In this document: positions 51,013 to 58,749 of the stretch, in pieces
How the letters are laid out: every line of letters starts with the position of its first letter
Numbering within the stretch: the first letter of the stretch is position 1
Source of the DNA: Paenibacillus psychroresistens
GTDB taxonomy: Bacteria; Bacillota; Bacilli; Paenibacillales; NBRC-103111
Assembly: GCF_009728935.1 (NCBI RefSeq)
Contig: NZ_CP034235.1
Location: forward strand, 1,960,001-2,024,000
DNA: 64,000 bases
Reading direction: 5' to 3'
Notes under the pieces: model-generated
The model's input: only the letters and a program-made list of their open reading frames with translations
Told to the model about the DNA's origin: nothing
Databases searched by the model: none
Program-made: the position numbers and the translations under genes

Positions 51013-53034
51013 ATGAAGCAGATTAAAGTGGATTTGCCATTTTTTGATCCTCCTGAGTGGGCGTTATTGGAGCGTCAGCTTATTGATCTTATGAACGAGG
51101 CGGTTGATCCTCTTGTCGAAAGATATATACATCCAGACGGAAGGATTAAATGGCCTACTACGGATAACCACACTGGAATTGATGCGCTGGACGATACGTA
51201 TGAGAGCTTTTTTAACTGGCCATTGTTCTATGTCATTGGGGGACATGAGAAATTCCGTGAGCTGTCCCTGAAGGAATTCGATGCTATAACCAAGCAGTTT
51301 GCCAGCTACGACTCCGGCACTGGCCACAAAATGGTCGAGAAGGAATATGAGCAAGGCTATGACTGGTTTCATCAAGGTGAAGGCTATACGTTCTTCTATC
51401 ACATGGCTTTAATGGATCCAAGTCACGAAGTGAACAAAAATAGAGCGATTCGATATGCAGGTTTTTTTCTCAACGAGGATCCAGAAGCCATTAACTTTGA
51501 CAAAGAGCATAACATCATTCCGTATCCGCACTCTGGAAGCAAAGGGGCAACAGACCGAAATTTTAAACAACACTTCGTCAGGTGGAGCTATTCGGATTGG
51601 ATGAAATATTACGGGCTTCATTTCCAGGATATTGAAGGAGTCAGCAAGCTAGAGGATCTCAAAGATGATGAGAATGCCCGCCGTATGGGTGAAGCTATCG
51701 TAGAACGGATGTCACGAGGAGATGTGCCATTGAATCTGCTGGCTACAAGTATGGTAGTGAATGCCTATTTGCATACGGGCGATTCTAAATACAAGGTATG
51801 GCTGAAAGCGTACGTGGACGCTTGGATCAAGCGAACACAGGAGAACAACGGCATTGTTCCTGATAATATCGGGCTCAATGGGATTGTCGGTGAGCATAAC
51901 GGCGGTAAATGGTATGGAGGCTGGTATGGGTGGACATGGCCACACGGCTGGTTAAGCATCGGGCAGGGAGTATCCGTAGCTGCAGAGAACGCACTTTTAT
52001 TGGAGCGCAATACGGATTACATGGAATTCCTTCGCTCCCAGATCGTAGCGTTAGATGCGCTTGCAGTAGAGTCGGAGGGGACTCGGTTCGTACCTTATAA
52101 GTATGGAGATGATGGCTGGTATGGTTACGAAATGCAGTTTGAGAATGTGTTGTACGAAGACAACTCGCGGGCAGCTGCCTTTAAGAAGGAGAATAAGAAT
52201 GTGTTGAGGAAGGAAGGCTGGTTTGAATTTCAACCCATGGAAGCCTGTTATCCCACTCATCTGTGGTACATGTCTATGGAGAATTCGGACAAATCCCTCC
52301 TTAAGAAACTTCGCAACTATGCAGACCCGGATTGGGAGCAAATCCGCTATTTGAGAGCGAAAGATCAAGGAGGTCACGAATATGCGTGGGTCTCTTATCT
52401 TGAAGGGAATTATCCGTCCTATCCGACTGAAATCCTTAAGTTCAATTTGTCCCAGGTATACCACCGGCTTGATTTCATGAAGACGGATACAGAAAATCCA
52501 GCCCAATACAAGGACGATTATCTGCAAATAAGGAATCCAATTACCCTGGAAGGCTTACTTCAATTAACACTTGGTGCACCTTCACCGCTATACAACGGAG
52601 GCCATCTTATGGCACGTTTGCGATATTATGATGCGGATAATAAGCGTCCGGGACTTCCGCCTGATGTAGCTTCTCTTGTGGAAGAGCTGGAAAACGAAAG
52701 GACGGTTGTACGTCTCGTTAATCTTCATCCGACGAAATCCCGAAGAGTGATATTGCAAGCTGGAGCTTTTGGTGAGCATCAGTTTACGTGTGTGCAATAT
52801 ACGGTTAGAGGTGCAGCGAATGAAAAGGATTCTCTGGAGCTAGGCGGTTCCACTACAATGGAGAAGCTGCCATCCGGGTTCCAACAGCCTGCTGTCAGCA
52901 TTCAAACCCAGCAAATTGATGGCAAATGGCTGCTCGTGGAGCTAGAGCCAGGCTGTCACTCGACGCTTGATTTGGCAACTCGGCGTTTTGCGAATGACCC
53001 ATCTTACGATGAGCCATGGGCGGAGCTCCACTGA
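51013..53034 (+). CDS. Large (alpha/alpha)-barrel-like protein of unknown family, copy 2
   Basis: A 673-residue near-copy of the protein at 30399. Differences cluster around residues 355-395 (EMQFENVLYEDNS against HVEGGDELCEDYS), where the active site or a substrate loop may differ. No signal peptide. The same aromatic motifs are kept (EQGYDWFHQGEGYTFFYH, GGKWYGGWYGWTWPHGW). The start is ATG 51013 after AAGGGGGAAG. It is followed here by the lactonase-like gene and not by an aldo/keto reductase, so the cassette has been rearranged. Confidence 0.72.
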   Translation: MKQIKVDLPFFDPPEWALLERQLIDLMNEAVDPLVERYIHPDGRIKWPTTDNHTGIDALDDTYESFFNWPLFYVIGGHEKFRELSLKEFDAITKQFASYDSGTGHKMVEKEYEQGYDWFHQGEGYTFFYHMALMDPSHEVNKNRAIRYAGFFLNEDPEAINFDKEHNIIPYPHSGSKGATDRNFKQHFVRWSYSDWMKYYGLHFQDIEGVSKLEDLKDDENARRMGEAIVERMSRGDVPLNLLATSMVVNAYLHTGDSKYKVWLKAYVDAWIKRTQENNGIVPDNIGLNGIVGEHNGGKWYGGWYGWTWPHGWLSIGQGVSVAAENALLLERNTDYMEFLRSQIVALDALAVESEGTRFVPYKYGDDGWYGYEMQFENVLYEDNSRAAAFKKENKNVLRKEGWFEFQPMEACYPTHLWYMSMENSDKSLLKKLRNYADPDWEQIRYLRAKDQGGHEYAWVSYLEGNYPSYPTEILKFNLSQVYHRLDFMKTDTENPAQYKDDYLQIRNPITLEGLLQLTLGAPSPLYNGGHLMARLRYYDADNKRPGLPPDVASLVEELENERTVVRLVNLHPTKSRRVILQAGAFGEHQFTCVQYTVRGAANEKDSLELGGSTTMEKLPSGFQQPAVSIQTQQIDGKWLLVELEPGCHSTLDLATRRFANDPSYDEPWAELH

Positions 53035-53069
53035 TTTTTAATTTTATCGGCAAAGAGGAGGGGTTAAGA

Positions 53070-53909
53070 ATGAGAATCGATGCCCATCAGCATTATTGGC
53101 AGCTTGCTCGAGGTGATTATGGATGGCTTACACCAGAAGCAGGCTTGTTGTATAAGGATTATTTACCAAGTCAATTGGCCCCCTTGCTGCAGCAGCAGGG
53201 TATAACTAAATCGATAGTTGTTCAGGCTGCACCAACGATTGAAGAAACAGAGTTTCTTTTGGAGCTTTGTCATCAAGAGGCTTCCCTAGCTGGGGTTGTC
53301 GGTTGGTTGGATTTGGAAAGTGAGCAGTTTGAGAAGCAGCTTCGAGGTCTCATGCTTCATCCATACTTTCTAGGCTTGCGACCCAATCTAAAAATAGGCG
53401 GACCTAAGGGGTTAACTGTGAATCAAAAAGTCATGCAATCGCTTATGCTCATGGCTAAGCTTAATGTCCCGCTGGATTTACTTATTGTACCCGAGCATTT
53501 AGCTGAGATGATAGAGGTCTTGGAGCAAATACCGCATTTATGAGTGGTGCTCGATCATTTAGGAAATCCCTATATCTCAGAAGGAGTATTAGAGCCTTGG
53601 CACAGCGATTTGGAACGCCTTTCTAAATTTGATCAAACCTATTGCAAGCTTTCTGGGATGGTAACACGAATAAACAAAGAGCAGGATTTTGTTACGAGCA
53701 TGAAGCCTTACGTCCAGCATGTTATGAGTTGCTTCGGAGTGGAGCGGGTGATGTATGGTAGCGATTGGCCCGTATGTCTGCTTGCCTGCAGCTATGAGGA
53801 AACGATATCTTCACTCATAGAAGCTCTGCCCCAGATTACCGAAATACAATTAAACAACCTTTTTGGTTCCAATGCTCAACAGTTTTACAGAATACCAAAC
53901 GTTACCTAA
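53070..53909 (+). pseudogene. Amidohydrolase-2 (COG3618-type) sugar lactonase interrupted by in-frame TGA
   Basis: Reading through one TGA at 53541-53543 gives a full-length 279-residue lactonase-like amidohydrolase in a single frame. Before the stop: IDAHQHYW (HxH metal motif), YLPSQLAPLLQ, GWLDLES, GLRPNLK. After it: VVLDHLGNPYIS, KLSGMVTR and GSDWPVC with the catalytic aspartate. Homologues usually have Arg, Lys or Thr at the stop position (PDL-R-VVLDH), so a CGA to TGA change is the simplest explanation. Both parts keep their conserved residues, so inactivation must be recent, or the stop is read through. ATG 53070 follows GAGGAGGGG. Confidence 0.8.
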
Positions 53910-53947
53910 TTGAGTAGCATCACCACATAGCCTGTTTAATGGAAGTT

Positions 53948-53974
53948 CCCATGTAAATTACACATGGGGCTTTT
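53948..53974 (+). terminator. Rho-independent terminator
   Basis: CCCATGT pairs exactly with ACATGGG around a 7-base loop, followed by GCTTTTGATTTT. It ends the 49321-53909 operon. Confidence 0.8.
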
Positions 53975-53984
53975 GATTTTGTCT

Positions 53985-54027
53985 AATCCATACACTAGAA
54001 TTTGCAGGGAAGTCCAGATCGTACAGT
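53985..54027. promoter_or_regulatory. Candidate operator of the 54079 regulator, own promoter
   Basis: AGTCCAGATCGTACAGT at 54011-54027, preceded by GGGA, matches 15 of 17 bases of the site at 56571-56587. A looser copy (AATCCATACACTAG) starts at 53985. Position just before the regulator gene suggests autoregulation. Confidence 0.55.
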
Positions 54028-54078
54028 AGCCAAAGGTTGGAATAATCGGCATAATAGGATGGGGGGAGGCTGCAATAA

Positions 54079-56403
54079 ATGAAGATTGGGATCGACAGAA
54101 TTTATAAAACCAAAACATACTTCCAGAGAATTCTGCTTTCCGTTCTGCTGGTGACCTTCTTTTTCTTAATCGTCTCTTCTTTTGTGCTGCTTACAAATTC
54201 GGAAAAAACGGTCGTGGCTCTTCAACAGGAATCAAGCATGAAGATGCTCTCGCAAATCCAGTTCAACATTAAATCGATGGACGGAATGGTTAGAGACCTA
54301 ACCAATCAAGTCTATAATGATAATACTGTAATCCCGCTATTATTTCAGAAGTATAATGAAAGATTCGATATTCTAAAGACACAATGGAAGCTTGATTCTA
54401 TGGTCAGCTCTACATCTTATTTACATTCGATCCTTGTATATAATGGAGGAGCCGATCAATTGTATGCCGGAGGCATCTATTTGGGAGGCGATAATAGCGG
54501 CATTAAAGATCATTTTTTGGATTATCTGAAAAGTGATGGCAGCATCAGGAAGATGCAGCTAACCCCGATGCAGATTGTAGAGAATGGAAAACAAAAAGAT
54601 ATCTTTTCTTTTTTTATGTTCGATTCTCTCGATTATTACCATATAGGCGAAAGCGCACTGATTATTAATGTAAAAGCAGAATGGCTGCTCGATAATCTGA
54701 ATTATATTAACCTGCTATCAGCCAAGCCAAACGAACATATTTTTATGATGGATCGCCAGGGAAAGATGTATCCATCTGATCTACTGGCTGAAGACGAGAT
54801 GCAGGAGCTTCGAAGTCGGGTCTCGCTTCTCGGAAGTGAAGATGCTGCTTCGTTGCAGTATCAGACACTTGTTATTGGCAATAAGAAATATATGGCGACC
54901 GTTATACAAACTAATCTTAAGGATTGGTTTGCTGTCAGTGTAGGATCGTATAAGGAAATGTTTGGCAAGCTTACTAAGCTAAGACAAACGACTATTCTGC
55001 TGACGTTGTTGTTCATTGTACTCTCTATTGTGGCTTCGTTTATGATATCACGAAAGCTGTATAAGCCGATTGAGGATACACTGCGTGTTATGAAGCGCCA
55101 TACCTTCGGTCAACCACCCGATCGGGATAAACGCGATGAATTGACCTTTATTTCGGATGAGTATCGGCGAGTTGTTGACCACCTTAATCAAGCGATGACC
55201 GAGCGGCATCAGAAGCAAGATATGATTAAGTTCGGATTTCTTCGCAAGCTGATTTCGGATAGTCTCTCGATTCGCGAAGAGGAGCTTAGAGAAGCGATCA
55301 GCGAATATCCGCTTAAAATCGATATAAGCGGCAGTCTGATCCTGTGTGCGATCCAAATTGATGGGGAAAGCTATCAGCACTATACACCCAAGGAGAAGCA
55401 AGTATATGAGTTTGCCGTTTCCAATATTGCCGAAGAGATTGTGTCCAGCCGTTATCCGTGTGAAGCAGTAGACATGAGGAATGGCAGCCTCATTCTGGTA
55501 ATTAGTTTACCTGAACATCATGCAGAGCTGTTAAAAGCCTTGATCAAGGATGTTCAGAAAACGGTGGAGGAATATTATAAAATATCTATTTCTGCATCCA
55601 TAAGTGATCCCTTCATAAGCCACACAGAAACGACAGCCCAGTATAATCTAGTTTTGCAGGTTATGATGTATCGAATCGTCTACGGAAAAGGATGCTTGAT
55701 TCTAGCTGAGATGATGCGGACTCATATAAACAACGAGGATACCCAGATACCATACGAGCTAGAGCGCGGATTGGTTGAGGCCATTCGGCTGGGAGAGGCA
55801 GATAAGGCTGAAGAAAGCTTACGAAGCTTGTTCCAATATTTCACTAGATTTCAATATGATCAGATTATTTATTCCGTGCTGCATACCGTAGTACTCTTGA
55901 AGAATACACTGCGGGAAATGAATTATAACCGGCTCATTCCAGTTTCAGCAGACCTTCATTCGATCAACCAGCTTATATTTAAAAAGGAAACTTTAGATGA
56001 AATGCTCCTGCTGCTGTTGGATATCCTTAATGAGATTACGGCGCCTCAGATAGTGGAGGTTAATCGGCATGACACGCTGATTGATACCATAAAGCATATG
56101 GTGGAAGAGTCGTATATGGATGAGAATGTGAGCCTTCAAGGTATTAGCTCCATTCTGAAAATGTCTCCTGAATACATCGGGCGTATCTTCAAGAAGAGTG
56201 AATCCTTATCAGTCGCTGACTATATTCATGAAATAAGGTTAAGTCATGCTATTCATTTACTGGAAAACAAAGATTACAGCATTCATTTGATTATGCAAAA
56301 GGTTGGCTACGGCAACCAAAGCTACTTCTTCCGGCTATTTAAGAAAAAATTCGGCACTACACCCAAAGAATACCGATTGAAGAAGATGATTTACACGCAA
56401 TAA
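54079..56403 (+). CDS. Membrane-bound AraC-family regulator with extracellular sensing domain
   Basis: A 774-residue one-component sensor: membrane segment at 18-38, an extracellular dCache-like domain (about 40-300), a second membrane segment at about 302-325, a HAMP-like linker (KLYKPIEDTLRVMKRH), a long cytoplasmic middle region, and a C-terminal AraC DNA-binding domain (about 675-774; ILKMSPEYIGRIFKKSE and GYGNQSYFFRLFKKKFG). Such YtdP-type proteins sense extracellular carbohydrate and regulate transporters directly without a kinase. GGGGGGAGG precedes the start. Repeats before this gene and before the permease at 56685 are its likely binding sites. Confidence 0.92.
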   Translation: MKIGIDRIYKTKTYFQRILLSVLLVTFFFLIVSSFVLLTNSEKTVVALQQESSMKMLSQIQFNIKSMDGMVRDLTNQVYNDNTVIPLLFQKYNERFDILKTQWKLDSMVSSTSYLHSILVYNGGADQLYAGGIYLGGDNSGIKDHFLDYLKSDGSIRKMQLTPMQIVENGKQKDIFSFFMFDSLDYYHIGESALIINVKAEWLLDNLNYINLLSAKPNEHIFMMDRQGKMYPSDLLAEDEMQELRSRVSLLGSEDAASLQYQTLVIGNKKYMATVIQTNLKDWFAVSVGSYKEMFGKLTKLRQTTILLTLLFIVLSIVASFMISRKLYKPIEDTLRVMKRHTFGQPPDRDKRDELTFISDEYRRVVDHLNQAMTERHQKQDMIKFGFLRKLISDSLSIREEELREAISEYPLKIDISGSLILCAIQIDGESYQHYTPKEKQVYEFAVSNIAEEIVSSRYPCEAVDMRNGSLILVISLPEHHAELLKALIKDVQKTVEEYYKISISASISDPFISHTETTAQYNLVLQVMMYRIVYGKGCLILAEMMRTHINNEDTQIPYELERGLVEAIRLGEADKAEESLRSLFQYFTRFQYDQIIYSVLHTVVLLKNTLREMNYNRLIPVSADLHSINQLIFKKETLDEMLLLLLDILNEITAPQIVEVNRHDTLIDTIKHMVEESYMDENVSLQGISSILKMSPEYIGRIFKKSESLSVADYIHEIRLSHAIHLLENKDYSIHLIMQKVGYGNQSYFFRLFKKKFGTTPKEYRLKKMIYTQ

Positions 56404-56442
56404 TTACACTTCGTCCTTGATGGACGGTTCATATTTAGGAAA

Positions 56443-56475
56443 GCAAAGACCTGGGGCAGAGCCCCAGGTCTTTGC
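56443..56475. terminator. Perfect 15-bp hairpin after the regulator gene
   Basis: GCAAAGACCTGGGGC pairs without mismatch with GCCCCAGGTCTTTGC around AGA. There is no T-run in either direction, so termination may need other factors, or the hairpin blocks 3' exonucleases. Confidence 0.65.
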
Positions 56476-56520
56476 TGCATCAAGCAGCCAATGGATTCGG
56501 AGATGTCATCCCCCCGAAAT

Positions 56521-56587
56521 ATCCACATTTTAGCTGAATATCAACATTGTACACTGCTAAAACGTAGGGAAATCCACATCGTACAGT
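56521..56587. promoter_or_regulatory. Triple direct-repeat operator before the importer operon
   Basis: ATCCACAT (56521), ATCAACAT (56540) and ATCCACAT (56572) start three related repeats; the last two continue TGTACACTG and CGTACAGTT. Spacings are 19 and 32 bases, close to two and three helical turns. The third repeat matches the site at 54011. Confidence 0.6.
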
Positions 56588-56684
56588 TTCGGACAGCGGG
56601 CTAATAATGGCAAGATAAGAGCAAGACAGATAGGGGAGTAGCGAGATTAACTTCCGAATAAGAGAGAGTAGGAGGACGAAGCAT

Positions 56685-57659
56685 ATGGATGATCAATCGC
56701 AGTCTCTGTTGGAACATGACAATACGAAGCCTACTGCGATGTTAAGGAAGAAATCATTAATAAGTATAATTCGGAAAAATGGAGAAATTTTTTCGCTTAC
56801 CGTTCCCGGGCTGCTGTACATGCTGATCTTTGCTTATTTGCCAATGCTCGGATTGGTTCTAGCCTTCAAAAATTATCGGTTTGACCTTGGTATTCTGGGC
56901 AGCGCGTGGGTGGGGCTGCAAAACTTTAAGTTTTTCTTCAACTCGGAGGATGCATTTCGGGTAACGCGTAATACGATTTTATATGAATTGGGCTATATTT
57001 TGCTCTCGACTTCGATGGCACTGCTGCTGGCCATTCTGATGAATGAATTAAAGAAAAAATATTTAAGATGGTATCAGACCGCGCTGTTCCTGCCACATTT
57101 TCTTTCATGGGTTGTGATTAGTTACATTACGCTTGCTTTCCTCGATCAGCAGAACGGGTTTTTAAATCAATTTCTATCTTGGTTTGGTGTAGACCCTCAT
57201 AGCTGGTATATGGAGAAGGAGCCTTGGCCAGTCATATTAAATGTGGTTGCACTATGGAAAAGGATCGGCTTTGCTGCGCTGATTTATTACGCAGGCATTA
57301 TCGGCATTCATCCGGAATACTACGAGGCAGCAAGAATGGATGGGGCTACACGGGTTCAACTAGCTAGGCATATCACATTACCGATGATTTCACCATTGAT
57401 TGTGATCCTATTGATTCTCGCAATTGGAGGTATATTCAACGGAGATTTCGGGCTGCATTACTTTATTCCCAACAACTCTGGCATGACCTATGCAACGACG
57501 GATATTATCGATACCTATGTGTATCGGGCACTTCGCGATATTGGTGATATTGGAATGGCTGCAGCAGTGGGCTTGTACCAATCGGTAGTCGGACTTATTC
57601 TTGTGCTGACGGCTAACTATATTGTAAAGAAAATGAATCCAGATCATGCGTTGTGGTAG
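56685..57659 (+). CDS. CUT1 sugar ABC transporter permease (LplB type)
   Basis: A 324-residue permease with six membrane segments, LIFAYLPMLGLVLAFKNYRF in the first loop and the EAA loop EAARMDGATRVQLARHITLP. It starts the third importer operon of the window under the 54079 regulator. GTAGGAGG precedes the start. No ATPase gene follows. Confidence 0.94.
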   Translation: MDDQSQSLLEHDNTKPTAMLRKKSLISIIRKNGEIFSLTVPGLLYMLIFAYLPMLGLVLAFKNYRFDLGILGSAWVGLQNFKFFFNSEDAFRVTRNTILYELGYILLSTSMALLLAILMNELKKKYLRWYQTALFLPHFLSWVVISYITLAFLDQQNGFLNQFLSWFGVDPHSWYMEKEPWPVILNVVALWKRIGFAALIYYAGIIGIHPEYYEAARMDGATRVQLARHITLPMISPLIVILLILAIGGIFNGDFGLHYFIPNNSGMTYATTDIIDTYVYRALRDIGDIGMAAAVGLYQSVVGLILVLTANYIVKKMNPDHALW

Positions 57660-57706
57660 AACGAAGCAGATGCTTACGAAGAAGCTCAGAGTATGCTTAC
57701 GATGTC

Positions 57707-57736
57707 AGCTTTGCTATAGCAAAGCTCTAGGGGAGG
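57707..57736 (+). promoter_or_regulatory. Palindromic hairpin plus ribosome binding site, module 1
   Basis: AGCTTTGCTATAGCAAAGCT is a perfect 20-base palindrome, followed by TCTAGGGGAGG, the ribosome binding site of the permease at 57746. A closely similar module sits at 60349. Confidence 0.65.
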
Positions 57737-57745
57737 ATAGTTATT

Positions 57746-58639
57746 GTGTCTTACAAGAAACAAACAGATAGCCATTCAACGGGTCTTATACATCTCTTTT
57801 TTATAGTCGTGACGGCCTTGATGCTGATACCGTTCATTCTCGTTATCTCTATCTCTCTTTCCGACGATAAGGCTCTGATAGCAAACGGCTATCAGCTGCT
57901 GCCGCAGAATTTCAGCTTGCTTGCGTACACTTATATTTTCGAATCGCCTATTTTGGTGCTGCGGGCTTATGGGGTTACGATTTTGATGACGATGATGGGA
58001 ACGATTCTGGGTCTGCTGCTCACAGCGATGACAGCCTATGGGATTTCACGCCGTGATTATGCGTATAACCGAATTACGACATTTCTTGTCTTCTTCACGA
58101 TGTTGTTTAATGGTGGACTTGTTCCTACTTATATCCTGATGACACATTATCTCCATGTGAAGGATACCATCTGGGCCATGGTGCTGCCGGGCTTACTTAG
58201 TCCTTTTAATATTATGGTGATGAAAGGCTTCCTTGATAAAATTCCGATGGAAATTGTGGAATCCGCGAAGGTAGACGGGAGCAGAGAGTGGCGGATTTTT
58301 TGGCAGATTATTATGCCGTTATCGAAGCCCGCACTAGCTACACTTGGCTTATTTATTGCCTTTAACTATTGGAACTCCTGGTTCCCAGCGCTACTATATA
58401 TCGATAAGGAAAGCTTGGTGCCGCTGCAGCTTTTACTTGTGAGAATGATGAATTCCGTTGATTTCTTATCGAACAATGCTGATTTTGTTATCGGTTTGGG
58501 CTTGGATTTGAAGGATTTACCGAAGATCTCAGCAAGGATGGCAATGGCGATTGTGGCGACAGGACCTATGCTGCTCGTGTTTCCGTTCTTTCAGAAATAC
58601 TTTGTTAAGGGAATTACCGTAGGCTCATTAAAAGGATAG
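57746..58639 (+). CDS. CUT1 sugar ABC transporter permease (LplC type)
   Basis: A 297-residue partner permease: six membrane segments, EAA loop ESAKVDGSREWRIFWQIIMP and the terminal FFQKYFVKGITVGSLKG. GTG start with GGGGAGG upstream. The 86-base gap to the first permease is unusually long for such a pair; it carries two direct repeats of TGCTTACGA (57671 and 57694) and the palindromic hairpin. Confidence 0.94.
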   Translation: MSYKKQTDSHSTGLIHLFFIVVTALMLIPFILVISISLSDDKALIANGYQLLPQNFSLLAYTYIFESPILVLRAYGVTILMTMMGTILGLLLTAMTAYGISRRDYAYNRITTFLVFFTMLFNGGLVPTYILMTHYLHVKDTIWAMVLPGLLSPFNIMVMKGFLDKIPMEIVESAKVDGSREWRIFWQIIMPLSKPALATLGLFIAFNYWNSWFPALLYIDKESLVPLQLLLVRMMNSVDFLSNNADFVIGLGLDLKDLPKISARMAMAIVATGPMLLVFPFFQKYFVKGITVGSLKG

Positions 58640-58661
58640 TGGACACTTAGCGCAGAAAGAG

Positions 58662-58682
58662 AAAGGAGGTGGTTGGATGTAG
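58662..58682 (+). promoter_or_regulatory. Strong ribosome binding site followed by ATG-TAG
   Basis: AAAGGAGGTGG (58662-58672), nearly the complete anti-16S sequence, is followed at ideal distance by ATG (58677) and directly by TAG (58680). This is a start-stop element in the leader of the binding-protein gene. Confidence 0.45.
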
Positions 58683-58749
58683 TATATCTTTAAAAAAGCA
58701 TGTAGGGATGATTTAGCAAAGTTTTAAACCATTTGAGGGGGATGTTCCA

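Noticed and set aside
53541-53543. Selenocysteine codon in the lactonase-like gene
   Set aside because: The family does not use cysteine here and no obvious SECIS hairpin follows; nonsense change is simpler. Kept as an open test only.
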